Below the pieces are notes generated by a model, which saw nothing but the letters and a program-made list of their open reading frames with translations, had not been told where the DNA came from and ran no database searches. A stretch of DNA of 64,000 nt from Trileptium ribeirensis (Eukaryota > Nematoda > Enoplea > Enoplida > Thoracostomopsidae): NCBI GenBank assembly GCA_030248225.1, contig JASANE010029311.1, positions 1 to 64,000 of the forward strand, read 5' to 3'. Of this stretch, positions 55,801 through 63,022 are shown piece by piece. Position numbers and translations under genes: made by a program. Each line of letters starts with the position of its first letter. Within the stretch, counting starts at the first letter, position 1.

Positions 55801-58202
55801 TATTTCATAGTAAAATGATAAATATGCCAATGTTTCTATTTGTTTTTCGATTAAGGCTCTGGTTTTGGAGCTATGGGGTTTTAGGTATGGTACCCTCGTG
55901 GTTCCTCGACCCAAAATCCAAAATTTTTTTTACTTTCTGGGCGGCTGAAAAGTTTCGCTTGGGGATTTTCCGGGCATGCCAAACTCATTGCCGTTGTTGG
56001 TTTTGCTCTGCGACCCATGGTTCTATAGGTAGGGGTGTATGGCGCCTTCATGGAAGCAAGGTTATTTTTATTTTTGAATTTTTTCTCTGGTTGGTTTTAT
56101 TTCATAGTAAAATGATAAATATGCCAATGTTTCTATTTGTTTTTCGATTAAGGCTCTGGTTTTGGAGCTATGGGGTTTTAGGTATGGTACCCTCGTGGTT
56201 CCTCGACCCAAAATCCAAAATTTTTTTTTACTTTCTGGGCGGCTGAAAAGTTTCGCTTGGGGATTTTCCGGGCATGCCAAACTCATTGCCGTTGTTGGTT
56301 TTGCTCTGCGACCCATGGTTCTATAGGTAGGGGTGTATGGCGCCTTCATGGTTCCTCGATTTAAAATCTCTAATTTTATTGTGACCTCCTTGGAGGCTGA
56401 TAGCTTGCACGTTTTCGTGCATGGTGAACTTATTGCCGGTAATATCCACATTTAGCATATCGACGTATGCTATCGAAGCTGATTGGCTGTGCACGCAAAA
56501 GGCGTAAGTGTTCCTATGCTTCACTACGCTCTGCTATCTCGATAGAGTTACTAGTGTTAATAAGACCATTCTTCATGGTTTCTGAAAATGCCTTAGGAGT
56601 GTTCGTAGTCGCTCTATAGTAAGTAAGAATTTACTGCGGGGAAACCATCGAAATCGAGGGTAAGTCTTGCGAGGAGATGTGTGAATATTGCGCGAATTGA
56701 TCCCGTTTTCACACCTTATGGGTAGTGTATTAAGCCACGCATAACTAATAAAGCGGATTATTTAATTTATTAAGTTTCGTTTCGAATCTATATATTTATT
56801 AAATTAATGTATAGAGATATTTGTTGATATCGTTAAATGTTTGTTAATTCAGCCATGTTAGCTGTATTGTAAAGGTTTCAGAAACGATTTGGTAACTGGT
56901 AGCAATAATTTTACGATTAGCATTGGAAACCCTGAATATTGCATGTTTCAGATTTAAACGTTTTGAACATGTAAGGAGCCCTGTGAACCCGTCTTTTTCA
57001 TAGGATACGATACCTTATGGTTCCGGCACCATGACTGATAATAAAATTTTGTGCACATAGAGTCGCCAGAAAAGTGTTTTGTTCCCGTAGTAAGTGTTTT
57101 GTAATTTTAGATTTAAGAAGACGCCAAGAAGAGTTAGAGCGCCTCGAAGCGATGCGAATGCAAAGAATGGAAGAAATGTACGTTTAGCTTCTCTTTACCC
57201 ATTGGGTGTTAATGTCGAAACATTGCCGCTCGGGCTAATTGTTGTACATTGTTGACTAAAGAATGCGCAACACATTCGTTGTCCGAAGCCTTGGTACGAT
57301 ATAATATTTTGTTGACCAGAACTGCGCCTGCGCCCAGCAATCTTGCAGCAGCATAGCTGTATTCGTAGGTCTCTTGTCCGTGACGACATAATAATTTGAT
57401 TGCGTGGAATCTTTGTATGTATCTGTGTACGTTTAAAAGACAAAAACTTTTGACCATTGCCAATATAATTCCCTGAGCGGAAAAAAACCATATTTTTTAT
57501 AGTTTTCGGGTCTGAAATTGTTTTTTGGCCAGTGGAGCATAAGCTCGGTTGTGGATATCTTCTATTTTTTAATGATTTCGTCTCATTTTCTTTATCACAG
57601 CTTGTCAAATTTTTTAGTTTAATGTATGGCTTGCCGTTATTTTTCCAAGTTGAAAGTGCAACTATTTAGACCAAAATGATTGCTATAAGTTTTATCTTAT
57701 AAACGTTTTCGGTAGGTATCCTATTTTTTCAAATAGCACCGCAACATGGTAGCTTAACTATCGTAATGCTAATTTGCTTTCTAAAGTTACCACGAGGGTC
57801 GCATTGGTTCGTTTTACGCTTTTTAGACGTGGCTTCCGCGGTGGTCCCGGCCTCACTGGAGAATTTGGTACCAGTGGAGGTTTGTATGGAGGCGCGGCGG
57901 GAGCAAGTGGTGGTCCCGCGTTTTCAAGCATGGCTGCGAGCGGAGCGGTATCTGGTACTGGTATCTCGAGCATGGGAGGATCCTTGGGTCGATCAGGAGC
58001 GATGGAAGATAGTGGCGGGTATGGAAGCTACGTAGATCAAATTCAGCTATCTCAGCATGGTATCGGCGGTCTTCCGCGTGGGATTGGAAAATCGAGTGGT
58101 TTGGGATCAGTTTCTGATCCATTTGCTTCGCAGCAACGAAGACAGCAGCAACAACAGGCGCCCGAAGTTATTGTCTTGGACGAGGAACAAGACATTAGCG
58201 GG
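34534..58202 (+). CDS. NONO: DBHS-family RNA-binding protein (NONO/SFPQ/PSPC1/NonA-like), seven exons, partial
   Basis: Recognised coding exons are 34534-34820, 37486-37641, 38970-39121, 48232-48327, 51932-52128, 57111-57177 and 57827-58202. Every intron is GT-AG and the reading frame is kept at all six junctions, giving 443 residues. Numbered from the first complete codon: RRM1 about 54-127, RRM2 about 131-200, NOPS-type linker about 203-255, coiled coil about 250-318, then a Gly/Ser/Ala/Met-rich tail with a Gln run. This is the complete domain order of the DBHS family, nuclear proteins that dimerise and act in transcription, splicing, RNA retention and paraspeckle-like bodies. No internal stops or frameshifts were seen in the exons, so the gene looks functional. 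The N-terminal exon(s) are missing: the first exon starts with two bases of a split codon. The last exon ends at a consensus donor (GTGAGT), so the C-terminus is also missing. Introns are packed with transposons. Confidence 0.92.
36106..36496 (-). mobile_element. Solo LTR, 391 bp, antisense in intron
   Basis: On the minus strand the unit starts TGTTAAGGATTTGC and ends GGGAATACAACA, with TGTT...AACA termini, and it is flanked by an exact 5-bp duplication CAAAT (36101-36105 and 36497-36501). In order on the minus strand it has two heat-shock-type elements, a TATA-like TTATATTTAA, and an AATAAA about 50 bp before its end. That is the layout of a complete LTR with promoter and polyadenylation signal. 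No internal region or partner LTR is present nearby, so it is a recombination remnant. A 5-bp duplication fits Ty3, Copia or BEL superfamilies, and I cannot choose among them. Confidence 0.75.
36314..36385 (-). promoter_or_regulatory. TATA box with two perfect heat-shock elements
   Basis: GAAtcTTCtaGAA (36330-36342) and GAAcaTTCtaGAA (36373-36385) both fit the three-unit HSF consensus nGAAnnTTCnnGAAn exactly. The first lies six bases upstream, in minus-strand sense, of the TATA-like stretch at 36314-36323. Two exact matches in 56 bp next to a TATA box suggest a heat-inducible LTR promoter pointing antisense to the DBHS gene. Function is inferred from motif only. Confidence 0.6.
36707..36900. 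repeat. Interleaved 49-bp direct and 34-bp inverted repeats
   Basis: A 49-bp segment beginning GCCTGAAAATACATG occurs at 36707-36755 and 36789-36837 with one mismatch. A 34-bp segment at 36756-36789, beginning CATGTTCATTCTCGG, is repeated inverted at 36867-36900 with one mismatch. The inverted pair would form a long hairpin with a loop of about 77 bases that contains the second direct copy. Confidence 0.8.
37486..37641 (+). CDS. NONO: DBHS exon b: end of RRM1 and start of RRM2
   Basis: 52 codons in phase 0 on both sides. NAEKAKEALDG matches the helix-2 region of DBHS RRM1 (Drosophila NonA has a very similar stretch), and SLQVRFATH the closing strand. LRLKEIPAVVSNELLHQ opens RRM2, with the highly conserved VSNELL. 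The donor is CAG|GTGAGC. Confidence 0.93.
37642..38969 (+). other. DBHS intron, 1.3 kb
   Basis: GTGAGC donor, TTTTCAG acceptor. It contains short direct repeats of TTCTAGACAACATCAC near 38372 and 38392 and a small MITE-like block (38765-38912) close to the acceptor. Otherwise nothing was recognised. Confidence 0.75.
38765..38912. mobile_element. Small MITE-like block with TAGGGGA ends
   Basis: TAGGGGATTA on the left and TACTCCCCTA on the right are inverted repeats with one mismatch, 148 bp apart. The GCGGCGAAAAATTTTAG and GGGGTGAAATCGGTA blocks resemble text in the nested element near 28800-28840. No target duplication was found. It ends 57 bp before the exon at 38970. Confidence 0.35.
38970..39121 (+). 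CDS. NONO: DBHS exon c: RRM2 core
   Basis: 50 codons plus two bases. AFSMFGEVERAIHVVDERGR followed by PSGEGIVEFSRKP is the RRM2 signature of DBHS proteins, and the exon ends in GVFLLT. The donor is GC|GTAAGT, splitting an Ala codon completed by the next exon. Confidence 0.95.
40985..41235 (+). repeat. 5' LTR
   Basis: It starts TGTCAGCCGCTTGTC and ends CTACGGTCACA. It contains a TATA-like GTATATAAACA near 41132 and an AATAAAG near 41033. The matching LTR is at 45409-45657. Confidence 0.9.
41245..41260 (+). other. Putative tRNA primer-binding site
   Basis: TGGCGATCAGGATGAG begins ten bases after the 5' LTR. It starts with TGG, complementary to the CCA end of a tRNA. I could not assign the tRNA. 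Confidence 0.4.
41849..42488 (+). pseudogene. Retrotransposon gag (matrix/capsid part), broken
   Basis: A start at 41849 opens a frame with an in-frame stop at 41915-41917 and another just before 42051. Capsid-like sequence then continues in a different frame (42048-42488) with blocks typical of K02A2.6-like gag: FKFWSAMSRKPGETVQEL and LDEALRTRFICSV. About 210 residues survive in pieces. The role was particle formation and RNA packaging. Confidence 0.75.
42641..42760 (+). pseudogene. Gag zinc-knuckle region, frameshifted
   Basis: The first knuckle has its opening C-x2-C (TGC...CAC TGT at 42646-42657) in one frame and its later H...C residues (DHTGKDC) in another, so a frameshift splits it. 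The second knuckle CNHCHKKGHLQAVC is intact (C-x2-C-x4-H-x4-C). Two knuckles with a long gap in the first resemble the CHCC-type arrangement described for CsRn1-clade elements. Confidence 0.6.
42871..42910 (+). pseudogene. Retroviral-type protease motif
   Basis: FEVDTGS (DTGS at 42885-42896) is the aspartic protease active-site motif. It follows an in-frame stop (42840-42842) and is followed at once by another (TGA near 42908), so no full protease is present. Confidence 0.6.
43308..44143 (+). pseudogene. Reverse transcriptase and connection, with deletion and frameshifts
   Basis: Fingers/palm sequence (GFTKIDLADAYNQIRLAV, in the frame of 43308-43703) carries the first catalytic Asp. The YLDD box lies at 43717-43728 in another frame. 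The text between THLG and GVAVYLDD is about 20 codons shorter than usual for the family. The thumb and connection continue to LRSFLGSIQFYGIFQPTLST and WQWGAEKQAAFQKLK in the frame of 43700-44143, with a stop near 43774 in the YLDD frame. Confidence 0.8.
44130..44330 (+). pseudogene. RNase H remnant
   Basis: The opening DASELGVGTV of the Ty3-type RNase H is present, followed within a few codons by a stop and by text corresponding to the end of the domain. Most of the expected domain of roughly 110 residues is missing. Confidence 0.55.
44330..45387 (+). pseudogene. Integrase, broken, catalytic Glu replaced
   Basis: The HHCC zinc domain is readable (HIGHFGIKRMKQLARTSVYW ... CGSCDGC, 44346-44465). 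The first catalytic Asp is in LHVDHAINFMG near 44533, the second in IVTDNAPTFRS near 44700. At the third site the conserved NGAAER stretch reads NGAAAR, so the Glu position holds Ala. A frame change follows. A C-terminal tail with RRHIHQLQPRW and RKPPDRWGYPAL ends at 45387, 21 bp before the 3' LTR. Confidence 0.8.
45409..45657 (+). repeat. 3' LTR
   Basis: It starts TGTCAACCGCTTGTC and ends CTACTGTCACA. The short purine stretch AGGAGG just before it (45403-45408) is the likely polypurine tract. Relative to the 5' LTR it lacks about three bases near TGATAATTG and carries about 15 substitutions. Confidence 0.9.
45658..46839. other. Intron sequence, nothing recognised
   Basis: About 1.2 kb between the 3' LTR and the satellite-related repeat. 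No coding exon, RNA gene or transposon end was found. Confidence 0.4.
46840..47690 (-). repeat. Dispersed relative of the satellite, inverted
   Basis: Read on the minus strand, AAGTTGTAGATATCGATGAG, the TATTCTGGAAATCGA block and CCCTAAACCCATTGAAAA correspond to the satellite blocks ATCTACAACTTTGCTGAACA, CGATTTCCAGAATATAGTC and TTTTCAATGGGTTTAG. Beyond the satellite homology it carries a CACCTGTAACATG block shared with the copies near 53430 and 55040. Confidence 0.65.
48232..48327 (+). CDS. NONO: DBHS exon d: RRM2-NOPS junction
   Basis: 96 bp. The first base completes the split Ala codon, then SPKPLFVEPLEQKDDQDGLQ matches the DBHS stretch in which a P-x-x-V-E/D-P motif precedes the DGL acidic turn. 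The acceptor is GTTTCAG and the donor AT|GTAAGC. Confidence 0.9.
48527..48612. repeat. Imperfect inverted repeat
   Basis: GGTCGCCAATAGC (48536-48548) pairs exactly with GCTATTGGCGACC (48582-48594). Outside it, GGCGGTAGCA and TTGCTACCACC also pair, interrupted by a T-rich insert of about seven bases on the right arm. The origin is unknown; it may be the fused ends of two elements. Confidence 0.5.
48950..49383. repeat. Unclassified AT-rich repeat, left part
   Basis: Runs built from TTAATTAACTAATTAG and two related modules, each containing GTGATCAGCGACAT or ATGATCAGCGACAT followed by GAAAAC-type text, about 150 bp apart. Similar AATTAGTTAATTA runs resume after the hAT-A copy at 50561-50680, and the stretch closes with GGATGGACAGACAGGG near 50760. 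The hAT-A element therefore seems to have inserted into an older repeat. Confidence 0.4.
49384..50560 (+). mobile_element. hAT-A copy, 1177 bp (best preserved)
   Basis: Ends CAGGGAGTAACCGGAA and, inverted at the right, CAGGGAATAACCGGAA. Both ends carry many CCGGAA/TTCCGG repeats that could pair. Flanks CTTTAAC (left) and CTTTAAAC (right) represent one 8-bp duplication with an A lost. The interior is shared with the copies at 28214, 31463 and 32970. No transposase is encoded. It lies in a DBHS intron. Confidence 0.85.
51932..52128 (+). CDS. NONO: DBHS exon e: NOPS end and coiled coil
   Basis: 197 bp. PRFAEPGSFEFEFGSRWKEI is the most diagnostic NOPS stretch of DBHS proteins (human NONO and fly NonA have close counterparts). 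A charged coiled coil follows, rich in E, Q, R and L. The acceptor is TTGCAG and the donor GAAG|GTATTA, a weaker donor than the others. Confidence 0.95.
53430..54600 (-). repeat. Dispersed relative of the satellite, inverted
   Basis: It shares GATGAAACGGAGCGAGCGTG and AATAACCTGTAACA with 46840-47690. Satellite-like blocks follow on the minus strand: a CCGAAAAA block near 53800, TATTCTGGAAATCGA near 53890, and AAAATTGTAGATATCGATAA near 54510. Confidence 0.55.
54950..55340 (-). repeat. Short dispersed satellite relative
   Basis: It carries the TTTAATCACCTGCAACATG block that opens the other dispersed copies, and further on CATTATATTCAAAGTGTCGG, which matches the satellite region around the CGGCACGTTGAATA block in inverse sense. 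It is truncated and diverged. Confidence 0.4.
55580..56560. repeat. Dispersed ~1-kb repeat R3, copy 2
   Basis: Homologous to 25985-27040 from GGCATAGTCGATTTACCGTG to TAGCATATCGACGTATGC and CTCGATAGAGTTAC. It differs in having a near-identical internal tandem duplication (55756-56348). No coding capacity was recognised; open frames on both strands repeat with the duplication. Confidence 0.7.
55756..56348. repeat. Near-perfect 296-bp tandem duplication
   Basis: GGAAGCAAGGTTATTTTTAT starts both copies (55756 and 56052), and they are almost base-for-base identical to TGTATGGCGCCTTCATGG. One T-run differs in length. This points to a very recent duplication or an assembly repeat error. Confidence 0.8.
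57111..57177 (+). CDS. NONO: DBHS exon f: distal coiled coil
   Basis: 67 bp. LRRRQEELERLEAMRMQRME corresponds to the MRRQEELRRMEE region of human NONO. The acceptor is TAATTTTAG and the donor AT|GTACGT. Frame is kept on both sides. Confidence 0.9.
57178..57826 (+). other. DBHS intron, 0.65 kb
   Basis: The shortest intron. A minus-strand open frame at 57195-57608 has no recognisable domain. The acceptor for the next exon is GCTTTTTAG. Confidence 0.7.
57827..58202 (+). CDS. NONO: DBHS exon g: Gly/Ser-rich tail with Gln run
   Basis: 376 bp. It starts RGFRGGPG (RGG-like), then a long Gly/Ser/Ala/Met-rich low-complexity tract, then RRQQQQQ and an acidic VIVLDEEQD. Such low-complexity tails are usual in DBHS proteins. 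It ends at GGG|GTGAGT. Reading on without splicing would add 14 residues to a TGC TAA near 58244, so retention would still give a stop, but the strong donor suggests a further exon. Confidence 0.88.
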
Positions 58203-61069
58203 GTGAGTGAGATACTGTTTTCTTCATATTGGTTTTGCTGCTAAAAGGTTAACATGAAATGTTGGCACGAATGAAGCAAGTCTTTGCTTGATGAGTATCG
58301 TACCTCTTTTACCTGTGAGTGTTCAGTTAACATACTGCTTTCAACTATTGACAGTTTTGTTTAATTTCCCTACTTATATTCTTTGTACATCGTCTGTAAT
58401 TAAATGAATGTTCAAGTACATTGAAACTAGCGCAACAAATATGTTGCGCTTTTTCGCTAATTTACCGAGGATAAAAATATATCTCAGCGTATTAGGTTTT
58501 TTAAGCTAACTTTTGATTATCGCTCTATTAACCTTTTCCACATTTGTGTCATCGTATCATTAATGGTTAATCATTGATGCATTAATCGTGTTCGTGGCGG
58601 AGCGTGTATTCTCAAGTGCGTTGACATTCGCTCGCTTTGTTAGGTTCCTTAAGTAAACGAGCAACAGCCCATAGATATCATAGAGGCTAACCTATGGGGT
58701 CTCTCGACTAATCCCGATGTATTTTGACCCGATGGTGTAGCAAATTTTTGTTGATTTCGGTTTTTTGATGTTGCTTTTCCTTGGCAGCGAAATTTAGCGC
58801 AGTCCCCTCTAAACTCGTGCCCACGTTGACGATACCGATCTCGTATTAACGAGAATGGGGTGAATCTTTGTTGTGTAGCCTACGTGGTCCTAGGGGTGTT
58901 TAGTCCCACAGTAGATTACACACAATCTAACTGCACGTTACTACACGATACTCCAATGCGAGCACCAAGGGATATTTACTTTATGAGCTTATTCTTAAGG
59001 CCATAATTTGTAGCGCTTATAATGAAGACAGTTTATTTCCACACTACAACAAATTAAAAACTTTACACACAATAAACACATAAACGGCTGAACCGACCCA
59101 CCCTGATTGCGCAGCTTCTGAGGCCCTGATCTAACTGCGCAACCGCTTAAATAAACTTTTCTAAACCCTATTTCTTGGAACTCAAAAGAAACCTAGTTCT
59201 GAAATCTCTCTAAGATGTTAATTTTTAATATAATGGTTGCCACCTGGTTGTGAATTCTTAGAATTGTAAAATTCGCTCTCTAACATAAATTTTAATTTTT
59301 GCGTTAGAGAACCCCTTTTTATGAAATTCTTGGAATCCCTAACTCATAACAAATTTTGGAAAATCCAGCAGAAATACACTCACATTTCCGCTAATGTAAG
59401 TGTAATAGTTAAGGCACCAGGTGGCTACACTCAAATCCGATAGGTACCTACACTATAGCCCTGGCACACAAATTTTACAATTTTATATTATTTTAAACTC
59501 TCCAAAAGTTATAATTTTTAAGAATTAATAAAATTCTTATTACCAGAAAGGGCCGAGGGATGAGGTCCGTAACTCCTTATCGGGTGAGCCAAATGGTGCC
59601 AAATTTGGTATGTATAATCTACAACGTGCCCTATGGCATTTGGCATCAAAATCCGCATATGCCCAAATCATCCCCCCTGACCAGATCTTCATGTCTAGCG
59701 TGGTTTATATCGCACTTATAAACCTCACACAAATATACAGGAAATCTCCAAGATTTCAACAACAAAATATTTTAGTGATTTTATACATACGCCACACGTC
59801 ACACATACGAAGCAGCCAATAGTTACACTACAGTAGATATTTTGTTCATACAGCAATAAACAACAACATACATACAGGTTGTTTATGATACAGACATCAA
59901 ATAACATACACAATACTATGCATACATATACATTACATATACGATACATAAACTAGTAAACAACTATAGATGATGCAAACATTACATTTTCCCACCATAA
60001 AATGATTTTCACAGTAGTTCATCACATGATGGAATTTGTTTGCCAGAGCATGCATCGCTACATTACCCCCTCTGTCACATTAGATTTGTCCTCAAATTTC
60101 AAAATTTTGTTAATGCGCCATTATCTACATAGTATACAACAATCAATCAAATGAAACCATTCACTTAAGATTCAATAAACGCAATCATTCAAGGCAATCA
60201 TTCATTGTCCGCCAGTCATTAATATCAGCTAGGGTCTTCTTTTGACGAGATAGTTTTTTGTAACCATTGTGTTTAGTTCATCACGTCGACATCAATTAAA
60301 GCACCACACTATTTATTATCCAACACCGTCACACTGCACCACCCAAATACGAAATCGTCGTTATAAGAGACTCTACCTTCCAAATAGATATACCGTGGTA
60401 CAACATACACACGCAGTACTTGAACGAACCACCGTAAATACGAAAATATTCTTTCGGGATATGATGTGACGTAGATACTGGCCAATTTGATAGAGACCGG
60501 AGGAAAAGCAATATATTTGGCCAACAATTACGTTTGCAGATATTCGATTGTTCGACGGAAAGTGCAATCACCATTCACAGACAACCATCATTCGTACACC
60601 ATACAACAGCGTGTTACGAATTTGCATTTCACGATCAGTGTAACATAGAACACACAAACAAAAATACACACTAAAAATATATATAATAAAATGATACTTT
60701 GCGTACTAATTTACAATACTGCCATAAACGGAACATCCAATACCGTTCACATTAAACTGTCTACAACATCAACCTAAACTAGGAGACACTAAATTTATAA
60801 AATAAATCGAGATCAAAATTCAGCTTTTAAATGATCTTTTATATTACAAATCTCATGTGAAAGATTCAGTGATTACTAAAAATTTGTCACATTTGCCTTG
60901 ATACCAATTTTACAAGTTAATGTGTAGGTTTCACAGGCATGATCCTGAACCCTAAAACTAAAAATGCTATTTTTAGCTAACGGCCTGCTCAGAACTAATT
61001 TTACGGCAATTTTACTTGACTTAATTATGACCGAATCAATTTGTATATTTTCAATGTTTGACAAACTCA
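58203..61069. other. No exon recognised
   Basis: About 2.9 kb after the last recognised DBHS exon. It is AT-rich, with CA/TACATA-rich low-complexity stretches at 59770-60000. Open frames are short and overlapping, with no domain. The final DBHS exon(s) may lie here or beyond the window. Confidence 0.4.
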
Positions 61070-61140
61070 ATCCGGAACCAGGGATCGAACCTAGCACATG
61101 CGTTGAAAGTTGTTCTCGAAAAACACTGAGCTACCTGGAA
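61070..61140 (-). pseudogene. tRNA-like remnant or tRNA-derived SINE head
   Basis: On the minus strand GGTAGCTCAGTG (D-arm/A-box-like) is followed 41 bases later by GGTTCGATCCCTGG (T-arm/B-box-like), which is tRNA-gene spacing. The T stem pairs (CTAGG with CCTGG). The acceptor stem and anticodon stem pair poorly, and the D-loop is T-rich, so this is not a functional tRNA gene. It is probably a decayed tRNA or a SINE head. Confidence 0.45.
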
Positions 61141-61378
61141 GACGTTGCTCGGTTCCTTAAGAAGCCTCACACTTAAACAATTTTGTTAAAGTTAAATTTA
61201 GGCTATCTCTGAATTATTTATCTCAGCAACAAAAAAAACAAAAACATCTGTCATTACAGAGGCCGCTTACAAAAATAAATCTGTCATGTTCCCGGGCGGT
61301 TCTATTAGCAACGATTTCCCATCCATACTACTGCCATACATGGTTTATTATTTGCATAAAAATGCTATATACAGATAT

Positions 61379-61595
61379 CTGGCTAGTCCAAAGTGAGGGA
61401 GCGGCATTTTTGGCAACACGGATTCGGGTACCCCCGGCTCAAAGCTCAATGCTCACAAAAATAAACGTCTAAACGCGACACATTCCGGCAAAAAAAATTG
61501 TACTCCCGGCAAAATCCTGCAACACCTCGGCAGGTGAACCGGGACCCCCAAGGCTCAGGCTCCCGGCTATAATTTCCCAGGTTTGGACTAGCCAG
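61379..61595. mobile_element. 217-bp MITE with perfect 14-bp inverted ends
   Basis: CTGGCTAGTCCAAA at the left and TTTGGACTAGCCAG at the right are exact inverse complements. GATAT flanks both sides (61374-61378 and 61596-61600), consistent with a 5-bp target duplication. The core is G/C-richer than its surroundings and has further weak inverted text (GGGTACCCCCGGCTC against GGCTCCCGG). It is non-coding; superfamily not assigned. Confidence 0.7.
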
Positions 61596-61600
61596 GATAT

Positions 61601-61745
61601 ACTTCATACATATGCAATGCATACCTATAACATACAATGTATAGATATACGTACATATATATTCACATAAACATATACGCAATTCATTTATATATACGTA
61701 CATACATGTACAATTACGCATAAATATGTTTTTCAATATTATATA
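61601..61745. repeat. TACATA/ATATAC low-complexity stretch
   Basis: Irregular microsatellite-like sequence built from ATAC, CATA and TATA words, without a clean unit. Open frames through it are not credible. Confidence 0.5.
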
Positions 61746-62034
61746 TATTGCACCAGTTGTTGTTTTTGTGTGTCTAAAAACTTTTCTATTTTCATCTTTT
61801 TTTAAAATCATAATCTGCAGCATTGTATATTTTTATGTTCACGGTAGTGCTGCAACATAATCAAATAGAAAAGCATGCCAACAGCAACGAAGCACAACGA
61901 ATAGACTAAACAACTTTTTACGCTCTAGCAAGGCTAACCAATTTAAATTGCATTAATTTATATTTATTGCTTATACGCATATTTATATACATATACGATA
62001 TAAATTATATTTTTATCGCCAGCGTGAACAGCGG

Positions 62035-62298
62035 TGGGCTCGTAGGGACATAAAATCCCCTGCGGGCTCATTTTAATATACATGCCGGGACACACAGGGA
62101 CACTGCACCCCCTGTGTGTCACCTTATATATATGTAAACGGCACACAGGGACATTACACCCCCTGTGTGTCAAATTTTTTTACAATTTAGCGGCGCATAC
62201 GAAACTTAAAACCCTCGTATGTCGTCGAGACGAAAAGGGACAACACAGACTCGCGAACAACGGACGATCCACAAGGACATAAATTCTCCTTGTGGATC
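62035..62298. repeat. Array of five hairpins with shared loop text
   Basis: H1 62035-62070: 13-bp stem TGGGCTCGTAGGG with CCCTGCGGGCTCA (three G.T pairs), 10-base loop. H2 62089-62120: 11-bp perfect stem GACACACAGGG with CCCTGTGTGTC, 10-base loop. H3 62140-62171: 11-bp stem with one G.T pair, 10-base loop. H4 62195-62222: 8-bp stem GCATACGA with TCGTATGT, loop unrelated. H5 62266-62298: 12-bp perfect stem GATCCACAAGGA with TCCTTGTGGATC, 9-base loop. In H1, H2, H3 and H5 the inner part follows (G)GGACA...C(C)CC, while the outer stem sequences differ completely yet still pair. Function is unknown. Confidence 0.7.
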
Positions 62299-62564
62299 AA
62301 CCTATGGTACCCAGAAGCGCGCGAGGTGCAGGACCGTTGGGTTTCCATTGTAAGGCTAAGTAAAAATACCGCAACTTCCTTGAGCTGAGTTTTAAAATGA
62401 GCTAGAAAATTTCACATGATAGTGCAAAGGCACAAAACACCAAAAATGCATACACAAGTGTGATTTGGTAAAACGACATATTTAGGGTTCACGCGAGAAA
62501 ACCCTTTTTGACCAATTTTACACGGGATTACGCCCCTGAGAAAACGCAAACACCCAAGCAAAGT

Positions 62565-62744
62565 CGAACTGGATGGCCACTAAACCGGAGCCCAGTTCGC
62601 AAACAAATTGTTTATAAAGTACACATATTTTAAGAAATAGGTACAGGGTTTGAGAACCTATCCAAAATTTTATATTTTTTACCCTTGAGCACAAGATGCA
62701 TTGCATACAAGCGGCTAGATGGCCATTAAACCGGAGCCTAGCCG
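62565..62744. repeat. Two paralogous hairpins, same loop, different stems
   Basis: B1: CGAACTGG (62565-62572) pairs with CCAGTTCG (62592-62599). B2: CGGCTAG (62712-62718) pairs with CTAGCCG (62738-62744). The loops are nearly identical, ATGGCCACTAAACCGGAG and ATGGCCATTAAACCGGAG. Flanking text is also recognisably related at a spacing of 147 bp, so this is a diverged direct duplication in which both arms of the stem changed together. Confidence 0.7.
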
Positions 62745-62879
62745 AAGACAGACGGTATTTATGTACTAAAGAACACGTATCTAAAGGACACGCTAGCAGA
62801 ACATTGAGTCTGTCTTTTGTTTTTGAGTGAGTGGTCCAACACGTGCACAAAACCAATTTAAGGATGACCAACCGACCCC

Positions 62880-63022
62880 GTTGCTCACACCCCGCCTTGG
62901 TTGAAACTGCCTACCAGGGACGCAGTCGACAGTGCATCCTCACTGTTGTGTGACCTCAGGTACACGGCTGATTTTCATCACCTGGTTAGTGCAGGGGACA
63001 TGAAACGTTTTCCGTGAGCAAC
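62880..63022. other. Inverted-repeat-closed segment, possible structured RNA
   Basis: GTTGCTCAC (62880-62888) is matched by GTGAGCAAC (63014-63022), closing about 125 bp that contain further short self-complementary stretches (for example CAGTCGACAGTG near 62930 and ACCTCAGGT near 62952). It matches no RNA family that I recognise. Confidence 0.3.

Larger units (their letters stand above)
52129..57110 (+). other. DBHS intron, 5 kb
   Basis: It contains two satellite-related dispersed repeats (53430-54600, 54950-55340) and a second R3 copy with a tandem duplication (55580-56560). 52129-53429 and 56561-57110 show no recognised feature. Confidence 0.75.
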